Assembly: GCF_000317575.1 (NCBI RefSeq)
Contig: NC_019765.1
Span: 124,001 to 188,000 of the forward strand
Reading direction: 5' to 3'
From: Stanieria cyanosphaera PCC 7437
Lineage (GTDB): Bacteria > Cyanobacteriota > Cyanobacteriia > Cyanobacteriales > Xenococcaceae
Length of the DNA stretch: 64,000 nucleotides
Position 1 is the first letter of the stretch. Every line of letters starts with the position of its first letter. The notes beneath the pieces are model-generated. The model was not told where the DNA came from. It ran no database searches and saw only the letters and a program-made list of their open reading frames with translations. The position numbers were made by a program, and so were the translations under genes. This document shows, piece after piece, positions 33,567 to 41,906 of this stretch.

Positions 33567-36500
33567 TTAACAAGGTTTTAATTCCCGACAGTTTACCAAT
33601 ACTTCTTTGCCATAAGTATCTCTAATTTTTGCCACTATACCAGTAGTAGCTTGTACGATCCATGTTCCTTTAGCTTTTAACCATTCAACTATTGTTCCTG
33701 GTTGAATAAGAGGTTCGGGTTCTTTTGTCCTGTCCATCCCTGGAGATAAATTATTATCTTTCCCTATAGTGGACACAGAATAAATATCGGTAGTAGAGTC
33801 TACTTGAGTTATGCTTTTATCTCTTTGCAGCCAACTGGCAAATATCTCTTCCCTACAATCATTGGGAGGCTCAAAGAGATAAACCCTCTCTCGTTTATCT
33901 CTCGAACCTAAGCGACCAATACAGGTTAACTTGAGTCCTAAAAGACCGAGCAGCTTCTGAACTATTTTAATTGGGGTATCTGATTCAACTATGGTTAAAC
34001 CGAGGAAAGTTTTTAGTTCTCTTTTGTTGAATTGCGCGAATTCGGCAATTAGTTGTAAATTGGGATCGCTACCTCTGTATTCAACTCCTGGTTGGAGTAG
34101 TCCAATTATCAAAGTTTCCAATAATCTCAGGGAAGTAGATAGCAAACTGCGGTTAAAATCTGGCAACCATAAACGGTTTTTGGTATAAGTAGCGATCGCT
34201 CTTAACTGTCTTGAATCTCGTTCGATTAAATAGGGTCTGCCGACGGTAAGGTAATAATGGGAGAGCAATTGGGAATACCATCCCTCATCATCTTTAGCTA
34301 CTAATTCGGGGGTAATAAATATATCGCTGCCATAACGCATGACTAAGCTGCCCTTACGTTCAATCCATCTCTCTTCTTTGGTTTTGGCTCGTTTATCTTT
34401 TAGTTTCTGGTATTGAGCATCGGTCGGGATGGGTGCGTTAGCTACTTCGATACATTCCGCCTCATATTTAGTATTTGCTACTTGTTTTAGTTGGGTTTCT
34501 ATTTCAGCGGTGGGATTAGATTCTAACCGATTGAGTTCGGGAGGGGCGGTTATAAAATGTCCCTCGGCAATCAAACCTTCAACGATAGAACTACGATAAT
34601 TCTGCATGGTGAGGTTGATATAACAGCCTCTTCTCGCCCAAGTGTTTAGGGATTCTGGTTGAAAGTTAGTATCCAAATCGAGGTCGCTAAGTGAGGCATC
34701 GGCAGCTTGGAGTAAACGAATGTTTGTACTGGCTTTATTTTTAGTGCTGGCAATCAGAGCTTTTTTAATCGTAGCTCCATTACCTACCATACATTTATGA
34801 AAACCTCGTTTAGCTGCCCAGAGATAGCGGGGTACTGAAGCACGGATACGGGCTAACGCCTGACGAATGGAATCGGCAGTCTGTACTCCTTGGGCGATCG
34901 CCCAGACGGAATCGAAGTGCGGTATCTGTTTAATTTTTCCTAAGTTAGTATTGATGCCCCTGAGTATTAATTGAAAGGCTAAAGGAACTTCAGAATAACA
35001 TTTATCCGTTCTTTGGCATTCGATACTAACTCCTGTTTCAATGGAGGGAGAAGCGATCGCCAGATCGTAGTTTGGTAGAATTTCATTAAGATGGGCAATA
35101 CAGCCATAAGCTGGATGAGAGGGATCTGCTACTGTTTCTGAATCGATACGGAGAATTTTCTTATCTGGGAATTCTAGTTGTAAATAAGATTCTAAATTTT
35201 GCGTACCCCATTTGGATTTAAGTTTCTGTGCCGAACAACTGATAAATGGTTTCCCACCAGTTTCAATATGATTGACTAAATCTCGAACTAAACGGGCGGG
35301 ATTTTTATCTTCATAGTTATGTATTGTCCACCGTTGTTCGATAGGGGGTTGCCAATCATTAACCACTACAAAGGGTTCGACATGAAAACCTGCAAGTCCG
35401 CGGATGTAGTCGATAGCGACATCAGATAAATCCGCATCGGCAAGATATACCTTACCATCTCCTGAAAGATTATTTTGAATAAGAGTTTTAAACTGAGCTA
35501 AAATTTCTACTCTCTCTGAAGTACAGGTGGCGGAATTGAGCATATGCCAAATTACCTGTTCTGCTTCGTCGATAATTACTATTCCGTCTGACCAGTTATC
35601 GGCATTAAACCTCGCTCCTGAATTTGGGTGTAATGAATCAATACAGAGTCCGTAACCGAGAACAGTTCCGTATTCAACGGTTTTGATTTCCGTTAAATAA
35701 GGTAGTCCCACTCTCTGACACAGTGCTTCTCCTAATTGAATGCGGTGAGTTAATAACAGCACCCATTTTCCTTCTCTGGTGGCTTGTTGGACTATTTGTT
35801 CTAGTAAATGAGTTTTGCCCGTGCCTTTGGGAGATTTGAGACATATGAGTTTGGCAGTGTCAGGAATTATTAAGGGACTGGGGGACTGGGGGACTGGGGG
35901 ACTGGGGAATGCTTGTGACTCCCCGTTATGCGAAGCCCTAAAGGATTCCCTAACGGTCACGGTATCCTTTAGGACTCCTCGTCTGTCCCCATGCTTCCAT
36001 ACTTCCACGCTCTCTATCCCCAAGTTACCTAGATAGCGTCTATTAACCTGAATATTGGCTTTGTAGGTTAATTGAACTGAGGTGCGGACTAACCAAGTTT
36101 CTAAAGACAATGCCTTACTATAAGATCGATGAAATGCCTCTGCACCATGTTGAACAATTAAATCGTCAACCCCTTTGGCCGATTCCCGCCAGTTAATTAC
36201 TTTGACATCAACTCCAGCTTTGGTAAAAAGTTTTCCTGTTTTGGCGATCGCCCGATTGACATTGGCGATCGTACTGGCTTTAGAATCTTTATCAAAGGCA
36301 AAATAGATTTTACGTCCTGGTATAGCAAAGACTTGAAGTTGGGGAATGAGTTTTGCCAGTCCCGTATACCTTCCGAATTCATCTTTGGGTTGGCGGTAGC
36401 CATTAAAGATACCAGGTAAGGCGATCGCTGCATAGCCTAGACTAATTAAGGAAGCTGCTTTTTTAGCTCCTTCGGTAATAATTAAAGGAACTTCGGGGTT

Positions 36501-37055
36501 ATTTACGACCCATTCCCAGAATGAGATTGGAGCAGTGCGATCGCTGAGTCTAAGTGTTAGAGGAGAGAGAAATAGCTTGACTTTGTTTAGCTTGGCTATT
36601 TTATGCCAAAGAAATAGAGAAATTTTTAGGGCAATTATTCCCGTCGGGTGTTTAGGAGGACCTTCATATTTAATTATTTTCCCTTTATCTGCCGATAGTC
36701 TAGGTTGAAGCGGTTTGAATTGTCCCCAGAGATCGTCATTGTAATTGTTGAGGACATCAACTCCCGATACCCACCAACCTCCAGCTTCGATATGGCGATA
36801 ACGTTTGAGGATGCTATAGCTAATTGCACCTGAATTGGTTCGTTTTAGTTTTTCGGAGATAAACAGGCGGTCTAGTGCAGCCTGACCTTCGAGGTGGAAA
36901 AAGTTAAGTTTTATTAAATCGGGGTGGATTCCGCTTTCTTGGCAGAGTTCCTGATATTCGGCAGATGTGAGTTGGTTAGGTAGTTGTTCTTCATTTGATG
37001 TATTGGAAATAGCATGGTGTTTCGGTAATTGTTGCGTCATTGAAGGGGACTCCAT
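33567..37055 (-). CDS. Plasmid replication protein, CyRepA1 family
   Basis: This 1162-residue protein has the make-up of cyanobacterial CyRepA1 initiators such as Slr7037 of Synechocystis pSYSA. A DUF3854 primase-like domain (about 130-310) has LIITEGAKKAASLI and YFAFDKDSK as toprim motifs. A helicase-type domain follows: Walker A SPKGTGKT (about 410-417), Walker B GIVIIDEAEQV and ASPSIETGVSIE. The end (from about 930) looks like a DNA-binding region. Between the two halves lies an inserted, Pro/Ser-rich stretch encoded by tandem repeats and a palindrome (35875-35973). The control region 37.1-37.7 kb is directly upstream. Confidence 0.8.
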   Translation of the reverse strand: MESPSMTQQLPKHHAISNTSNEEQLPNQLTSAEYQELCQESGIHPDLIKLNFFHLEGQAALDRLFISEKLKRTNSGAISYSILKRYRHIEAGGWWVSGVDVLNNYNDDLWGQFKPLQPRLSADKGKIIKYEGPPKHPTGIIALKISLFLWHKIAKLNKVKLFLSPLTLRLSDRTAPISFWEWVVNNPEVPLIITEGAKKAASLISLGYAAIALPGIFNGYRQPKDEFGRYTGLAKLIPQLQVFAIPGRKIYFAFDKDSKASTIANVNRAIAKTGKLFTKAGVDVKVINWRESAKGVDDLIVQHGAEAFHRSYSKALSLETWLVRTSVQLTYKANIQVNRRYLGNLGIESVEVWKHGDRRGVLKDTVTVRESFRASHNGESQAFPSPPVPQSPSPLIIPDTAKLICLKSPKGTGKTHLLEQIVQQATREGKWVLLLTHRIQLGEALCQRVGLPYLTEIKTVEYGTVLGYGLCIDSLHPNSGARFNADNWSDGIVIIDEAEQVIWHMLNSATCTSERVEILAQFKTLIQNNLSGDGKVYLADADLSDVAIDYIRGLAGFHVEPFVVVNDWQPPIEQRWTIHNYEDKNPARLVRDLVNHIETGGKPFISCSAQKLKSKWGTQNLESYLQLEFPDKKILRIDSETVADPSHPAYGCIAHLNEILPNYDLAIASPSIETGVSIECQRTDKCYSEVPLAFQLILRGINTNLGKIKQIPHFDSVWAIAQGVQTADSIRQALARIRASVPRYLWAAKRGFHKCMVGNGATIKKALIASTKNKASTNIRLLQAADASLSDLDLDTNFQPESLNTWARRGCYINLTMQNYRSSIVEGLIAEGHFITAPPELNRLESNPTAEIETQLKQVANTKYEAECIEVANAPIPTDAQYQKLKDKRAKTKEERWIERKGSLVMRYGSDIFITPELVAKDDEGWYSQLLSHYYLTVGRPYLIERDSRQLRAIATYTKNRLWLPDFNRSLLSTSLRLLETLIIGLLQPGVEYRGSDPNLQLIAEFAQFNKRELKTFLGLTIVESDTPIKIVQKLLGLLGLKLTCIGRLGSRDKRERVYLFEPPNDCREEIFASWLQRDKSITQVDSTTDIYSVSTIGKDNNLSPGMDRTKEPEPLIQPGTIVEWLKAKGTWIVQATTGIVAKIRDTYGKEVLVNCRELKPC
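35875..35973. repeat. 9-bp tandem repeats plus palindrome in the replication gene
   Basis: Nearly four 9-bp units (GGACTGGGG) at 35875-35908 are followed by a perfect 10-bp inverted repeat (CCTAAAGGAT 35937-35946 with ATCCTTTAGG 35964-35973). Both are in frame; nine bases add three residues (SPP, PQS) per unit. Confidence 0.7.
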
Positions 37056-37393
37056 TAATTATTTTTTTTGGAGCCTTAAAACCATGTCATAGCAAGCATT
37101 TAAATTCCCATAGCGAAATTACACCAGACATTTTGGCGCAGGAAAAAATAGACCTCGAACGAGATCGCCGTGCAACTCTGGAGAATTGAAGATAGAATAT
37201 TAACTAGGTGGGAAAATATTCTATTTATTTTTTCCAGAAAAGGAGCTTGGACACTTGTTAGCAAACATTATGGGTCTAGGCTCTTTTTCGTTTAGGAAAT
37301 TAAATTGAATGGAGTTATTGGTTTAAACAAGGTCATAGTTACTTTGAAAAATAAATATAGCAACTCCTATTGTACAGACTCTTCAAATACTGA

Positions 37394-37413
37394 TGTTTAG
37401 GAGTTCCTAAACA
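37394..37413. promoter_or_regulatory. Perfect 20-bp dyad TGTTTAGGA-GT-TCCTAAACA
   Basis: A perfect 9-bp inverted repeat upstream of the replication gene. The half-site TGTTTAGGA is found again at 37559-37567 and 37618-37626, and inverted at 37640-37648. This looks like the binding site of the initiator or of a copy-number regulator such as the Xre protein encoded at 37730. Confidence 0.65.
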
Positions 37414-37476
37414 CTTGCAGAAAATATTTCGATTAGCTGAAATACTTGTCTTATTAGGCTTTTTCTACATTTTCTA

Positions 37477-37560
37477 TTTCCGAATGAACACAAAACGTTT
37501 CCGAATGAACACAAAACGTTTCCGAATGAACACGAAACGTTTCCGAATGAACATTAAGTG
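37477..37560. repeat. Four 21-bp iterons, probable replication origin
   Basis: The unit TTTCCGAATGAACACAAAACG is repeated head-to-tail at 37477, 37498, 37519 (one change) and 37540 (diverged end). A 21-bp period is two helical turns, as in origin iterons. A 60-codon frame passes through it only because 21 is a multiple of three. Confidence 0.75.
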
Positions 37561-37617
37561 TTTAGGAGCTATAACTATTGCTATTTATAAAGATTAGAGT
37601 TTGTTAAATTTTGTGAC

Positions 37618-37648
37618 TGTTTAGGAGCTTTTTCAACCTTCCTAAACA
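37618..37648. promoter_or_regulatory. Split TGTTTAGGA dyad
   Basis: TGTTTAGGA (37618-37626) and its inverse (37640-37648) are separated by 13 bp. Same half-sites as at 37394-37413. It could also fold as a hairpin in RNA. Confidence 0.5.
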
Positions 37649-37670
37649 CTATCAAACTGATAAACAAAAC

Positions 37671-37692
37671 AAAAAAACCCTTTAATTGAGGG
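37671..37692 (-). terminator. Terminator of the 37730 gene
   Basis: On the minus strand, CCCT and AGGG pair across a short AT loop and are followed by seven T residues. It lies 38 bp after the stop of the Xre-domain gene. Confidence 0.75.
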
Positions 37693-37729
37693 CTTTTGAA
37701 AGATATGGAGGCATTATTTATTTGCTCGA

Positions 37730-39178
37730 TTATGCTTCTAAACCTAAATGAGTTAAAAGTTTAGTTTTAAGTTCTGGGGTAACTGGATGAGGATAACAAC
37801 CGTTCTCAATTTGAGATAGGCGGGAAGGAGAAATACTAATTTGTTTAGCCATAGTTCTCAAGCTTTCTTTATTAGCTTTACGTGCTTTCCTAATTTGTTT
37901 ACCAAAGGCTAATAAATCTATGTTCAGTATTGTCTCGTGGGTTAAGGTTTGCTCTTTATCGATTTGAAAATCAGATATGGGCAAATTTGGTTTGAGCTTC
38001 GACTGTATTTTTGGTTGATACAAAATACCAAAACACTTTAACCAATCGTTAAACCAGTATTTTGGCTTTTTAATTTTACTGTCAGATTCGACCCATTCAG
38101 GAACGTCTGCATCATATATAAAACTGTATGGATGCTCGAATTTAGCTAAAGTTTTAAGTCCGCGATCAAAGCTACGCTTTAGATTAGATGCAGCACTACT
38201 ATTGATTAAAGCTATCTCTATTTCCTCTCCATAACCAAGGCATCTTAAAAGAGTTTCTATCTGAAAACGACTATTTCTACTTTGTTGTAAGGCAAAAAGA
38301 GCAAAATAAGCGATTCTCAAAGCCATTTTTTCTCGGTAAGGGTCTAATTTTAATGATTCGCCACTGAGATAGCCAAATTCTCTTAAATAGTCATGACCAG
38401 CAAATTTTTCAAACCAAGAGCCTGGACTGTAGGTAATTTCAATATCGATTATGCTATCTTTTCCATCAAGACTTGGTTGAACTATCTGTTTGATATTGTA
38501 AACATCCCAGAGATTTGACATTTCGACTGTAAAAATCCCTTTGTGGCGAACACGCCATTCTCTAACCCAGACTTCTAAACGCTTGAGTAGGTATACATGA
38601 TGAGCGAGTTGAAGCAGCTTTTCTTGTTTTGATAAGTAGCGAGTAGATTCTTTAATAAGGCTTCTATCAGCTTTCGGAATGTAGTGATTTCTTTTTTTGC
38701 TGTCACCAAAATTAGTTAAAAGTTTAGAAGCTGAGACAGTGATTTTTTCTTTCCAGGCTTCGGGTTTACGGAAAGCGATCGCAGATAGTGCGTAATGTAG
38801 TTTTAGGGTTTGTTCGCCAAATTGATGGGCAATTACTTCTTTTGTTTGATAGGCTACTTCGGCAAAGTCAGTTAGATCGAATCTATCTCGAATCTGCAAC
38901 TCGACCCGACCAGAGGAAAAATCTTTTCCTCCATTTAATCTATCGGGTTTTAATTCCCAAAAATCCATTCCCGTGACCCCTGCCGTGTAAACCGTGTCAG
39001 TTATTGCACTGCTAGGACATTCTTCGTAAAATTTGTTCTGGCATAGTTGCGCTTCAGATGGCGATCTTTTTTCTTTTTTATTGAGTTTAAGAGCGGATTG
39101 GCTCTTGATACTGGACTCATAAGATTTGTTTTCGCTCTTGTCTCTTTTATTGCTAATTTTAGCGTCAGAATGTCCCAT
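37730..39178 (-). CDS. Large plasmid protein with C-terminal Xre helix-turn-helix
   Basis: This is a 482-residue protein. The first 60 residues are Lys/Ser-rich and disordered. The central 350 residues are alpha/beta with no recognised name (LWDVYNIKQIV, ITYSPGSWFEKF, RIAYFALFALQQSRNSRF). The last 60 form a clear Xre domain (GKQIRKARKANKESLRTMAKQISISPSRLSQIENG). It points toward the replication control region and ends just before it. A role as replication or copy-number regulator is likely by position. The ATG at 39178 is preferred to a TTG at 39220. Confidence 0.65.
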   Translation of the reverse strand: MGHSDAKISNKRDKSENKSYESSIKSQSALKLNKKEKRSPSEAQLCQNKFYEECPSSAITDTVYTAGVTGMDFWELKPDRLNGGKDFSSGRVELQIRDRFDLTDFAEVAYQTKEVIAHQFGEQTLKLHYALSAIAFRKPEAWKEKITVSASKLLTNFGDSKKRNHYIPKADRSLIKESTRYLSKQEKLLQLAHHVYLLKRLEVWVREWRVRHKGIFTVEMSNLWDVYNIKQIVQPSLDGKDSIIDIEITYSPGSWFEKFAGHDYLREFGYLSGESLKLDPYREKMALRIAYFALFALQQSRNSRFQIETLLRCLGYGEEIEIALINSSAASNLKRSFDRGLKTLAKFEHPYSFIYDADVPEWVESDSKIKKPKYWFNDWLKCFGILYQPKIQSKLKPNLPISDFQIDKEQTLTHETILNIDLLAFGKQIRKARKANKESLRTMAKQISISPSRLSQIENGCYPHPVTPELKTKLLTHLGLEA

Positions 39179-39220
39179 TATTACGCCAGATATAGGAGAG
39201 TTAAAGTTCAGCTGGAGCAA

Positions 39221-39526
39221 AGAAATATGCTTGTCTTGTCCAGCATTTGTCCGAATAAAACCACAAAAAAAGCGCGATTGTCACTGAAATATAGCGCAGA
39301 AATTAGCTTTTATTCAGTTTCTTTGTCTTCTTTGCAGATTAATTTAGTAGTTCAATTAATCGAACAAAAAGGAGGATTCGATAGGTTAAGTTAATCAGCG
39401 ATCGCCCAAACGATTTAGTACAGATTTATTGTCTAAAATCAAACAAGGGAATAGGGGGTGAGGAATAGTGATAAGCTTTTTTTGATTGATTATTAAGTCA
39501 GATTAAACCAATAGGTGGGTTCTTCT
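39221..39526. other. Spacer between plasmid backbone and stress island
   Basis: No gene is convincing in these 306 bp. One HIP1 octamer lies near 39400, and AT-rich sequence near 39480 may hold the promoter for the following operon. Gene content changes from plasmid functions to metabolism here. Confidence 0.4.
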
Positions 39527-39820
39527 ATGGTTGTTACAATTGTTCACGTTAAAGTTAAACCTGAATACATTCAAGACTTCATTGAAGCTACTAAACTCAA
39601 TCATCAATACTCGATTCAAGAGCCAGAGAATATGCGGTTTGATATTTTACAAGCTCCTGAAGACAAAAGCCAATTTATTCTCTATGAAGCCTATAAAACC
39701 GAAGCAGGAGCAAGTGCCCATAAACAAACTCAACACTATTTAACTTGGCGAGAAACAGTGGCAGATTGGATGGCCGAACCCCGTCAAGGTGTACCCTATG
39801 ATGTAATTGCACCTGTTTAA
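39527..39820 (+). CDS. LsrG-like ABM-domain protein
   Basis: A 97-residue dimeric alpha/beta-barrel (ABM) protein: VVTIVHVKVKPEYIQDFIEA, then NMRFDILQAPEDKSQFILYEAY and HYLTWRETVADWM. This is the family of the autoinducer-2 degrading enzyme LsrG and of small quinone-forming monooxygenases. In cyanobacteria it is often next to an alcohol dehydrogenase, as here, 6 bp apart, so it probably acts on the same metabolite. The ATG at 39527 is chosen over a GTG at 39515. Confidence 0.75.
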   Translation: MVVTIVHVKVKPEYIQDFIEATKLNHQYSIQEPENMRFDILQAPEDKSQFILYEAYKTEAGASAHKQTQHYLTWRETVADWMAEPRQGVPYDVIAPV

Positions 39821-39826
39821 CGAACT

Positions 39827-41035
39827 ATGGCTATTTCTCCCTTCTTTTTTGCTAAAGTTCCTCCCATTCATTTTGGTACGGAAAAAATTGAGCAACTTCC
39901 CTCTCTACTTAAGTCAGTCAAGGCTCATAATGTCTTAGTAGTGACAGGAGGAACATCTCTGGAGCATTCTGGTAATTGGTCGGCGATTCAGTCTCTCTTA
40001 GAACAAAATCAAATTAATTTTGAAAGAATCTCTTATTCAGGAGAGCCGACCACACCTGATGTAGATAAATTGTGCCAACAATATCGACCTCACCAGATTG
40101 AAGCGGTAGTGGGCATTGGCGGCGGAAGTGTTATCGATCTAGGCAAAGCACTGTCGGCCATGCTCCCCCATCAGAATTCGATTTTTGACCATCTAGAAGG
40201 AGTGGGCAAGGGTATTCCTCACAGTGGAGTGAAATTGCCTTATTTTGCCATTCCCACTACTTCTGGTACCGGGGGAGAAGTTACCAAAAATGCAGTTATT
40301 AGTGAAGTAGGAAAAAATGGTTATAAAAAATCTCTGCGTCACGACAACTTAATCCCTGACGGGATAATTATTGATGGCAATTTACTGACATCCTGCCCCC
40401 GACACATTACCGTTGCCTGCGGTTTGGATGCCTTTACCCAACTGTTAGAACCTTTTTTATCTCCTACCGCTTCCCCCCTAACCGATGCGATCGCCCTCAG
40501 TGGCATTGAAAAGGTGGCAGAATATTTTCTTCCAGCTTGCGGTTCGGAAGCTAATAATCCGAGGGTAAGGGAAGGCATGGCTTACGCTTCCCTATGTTCG
40601 GGAATATGTTTGGCTAATGCTGGTTTGGGAATCGTACATGGTTTGGCTTCTCCTGTAGGGGGTTTATTTCCCATTCCTCATGGAGTGGTTTGTGGCACCT
40701 TAATGGCAATGGCTAATAAAGTGACCTTAGAAGCGATGAGAGCCAGAGAACCCCAAAATCCAGCTCTGGTCAAGATGAGTCGGGTGGGTAAAATCCTCTC
40801 TACAGAAACTGGAAAATCGGAGCATTACTATGCAGATTTCTTAATTCATACTCTTTCCGAGTGGACAGAACAATTAGCTCTGCCTAAATTCAGCGATTAT
40901 GGAGTCAAAGCTAGGGATTTAGAAACAATTGTTGAGCAAACTTCTAACCGAAATAATCCGATTAAACTGACTCGTGAAGAGATTAAATCAATTTTATCAA
41001 GTCGTTTGACAGGTGAACAGCCGCCCTCTGGATGA
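39827..41035 (+). CDS. Iron-containing alcohol dehydrogenase
   Basis: This 402-residue enzyme belongs to the type III (Fe) dehydrogenases. The nucleotide site is GIGGGSVIDLGKA and IPTTSGTGGEVTKN. The metal ligands are Asp in GLDAFTQLLEP and the two His in GIVHGLASPVGGLFPIPHG; the position of the fourth ligand is Gln (TQLLEP) instead of His. It reduces short aldehydes or oxidises alcohols with NAD(P)H, a fermentative step. It is coupled to the LsrG-like gene. Metal other than iron, or weaker binding, may follow from the Gln. Confidence 0.85.
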   Translation: MAISPFFFAKVPPIHFGTEKIEQLPSLLKSVKAHNVLVVTGGTSLEHSGNWSAIQSLLEQNQINFERISYSGEPTTPDVDKLCQQYRPHQIEAVVGIGGGSVIDLGKALSAMLPHQNSIFDHLEGVGKGIPHSGVKLPYFAIPTTSGTGGEVTKNAVISEVGKNGYKKSLRHDNLIPDGIIIDGNLLTSCPRHITVACGLDAFTQLLEPFLSPTASPLTDAIALSGIEKVAEYFLPACGSEANNPRVREGMAYASLCSGICLANAGLGIVHGLASPVGGLFPIPHGVVCGTLMAMANKVTLEAMRAREPQNPALVKMSRVGKILSTETGKSEHYYADFLIHTLSEWTEQLALPKFSDYGVKARDLETIVEQTSNRNNPIKLTREEIKSILSSRLTGEQPPSG

Positions 41036-41116
41036 AGAGGATGCGATAATCTTGGGACAATAGTTAAGTAGAACTATTCATAGGCAGATAACACTCGACC
41101 TGAAAATCGATATTTC

Positions 41117-41134
41117 CTCATAAGTTCCTCAAAT
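41117..41134 (+). promoter_or_regulatory. Direct-repeat box A
   Basis: CTCATAA-GTTC-CTCAAAT, one of eight copies of the island's shared element. It lies 235 bp before the 41370 gene, the farthest of all. Confidence 0.65.
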
Positions 41135-41369
41135 TTCAGCTTTAATCTTAAAAACTAGAGAAAAAAGTAATTTAGAAAAAATGAGCAACAAACATATTTT
41201 CTTAGATTGATGGGATGAGTCTTGTGGAAGATTTACCGGTGGGAATAGAAAAAACTTAAGTAATTTTAAATATTACAAAACTTTTAATAAATACTATTTT
41301 CAAAAAACTAAAAATAAATTAAGCAACAAGCTTTATTAGCTGGAAAACAACTAACTTTAATTTTGCAAA

Positions 41370-41729
41370 ATGCTTACAAAATTAGTAGACCTGACTCATC
41401 TTTGGGTCATAAAAGAAGTTCAGTATCTTGCCGAATCTGAAGAATATCGAGGTAATTTAATTCTTCGAGATTTATATTATAAACAGCAGCTAATTGAATA
41501 TGTTTTATCTAATTTAAATCATCGATGTATGATGATTGAATTAACTGCAATTCCAAAAGAAGCTGACGATCTGTTTCCTCAGTGTCCCTTAGATGAGCGA
41601 GTAGTAATGAGACAATTATTGCTAATGGGAATGTCTAAGATAGTGCGATCGCGCCTTGAGCAAGCAGAAAAACAACAAATAGTAATCTCGACCGATAGGA
41701 AACAGCCAGACAGACCTAATATAAATTGA
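41370..41729 (+). CDS. Small hypothetical protein
   Basis: A 119-residue all-helical protein (VDLTHLWVIKEVQYLAESEEY ... RVVMRQLLLMGMSKIVRSRLEQ). No signal peptide or known domain. It precedes the histidine kinase gene and lies downstream of box A; the kinase is separated from it by a strong hairpin. It could be a small partner protein for the signalling genes. Function unknown. Confidence 0.5.
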   Translation: MLTKLVDLTHLWVIKEVQYLAESEEYRGNLILRDLYYKQQLIEYVLSNLNHRCMMIELTAIPKEADDLFPQCPLDERVVMRQLLLMGMSKIVRSRLEQAEKQQIVISTDRKQPDRPNIN

Positions 41730-41759
41730 CAATAACCATAATTTGATTTCGCTCGAAAG

Positions 41760-41800
41760 TCACAGCAGGCTCCGCCCTAAACGGACGGAGCCTGCTGTGA
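41760..41800. terminator. Perfect 15-bp hairpin, repeat or terminator
   Basis: TCACAGCAGGCTCCG (41760-41774) pairs exactly with 41786-41800 across an 11-base loop. No T run follows, so it is more likely a dispersed palindromic repeat that may still end transcription. Confidence 0.5.
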
Positions 41801-41906
41801 CCGTTGGTCGATCTACGCTACAGCTAAGGATATTACCAAATATATTTTAGAAAAAGCAGATAAACTATATATATTCATAAAACTGCTTGCGTAGTCTTTC
41901 AGCAAA

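Noticed and set aside
37477-37560. CRISPR array
   Set aside because: The units are contiguous with no spacers, and no cas genes are present.
37415-37597. 60-residue frame made of FRMNTKR repeats
   Set aside because: It is the translation of 21-bp iterons; no ribosome site and no protein-like sequence outside the repeats.
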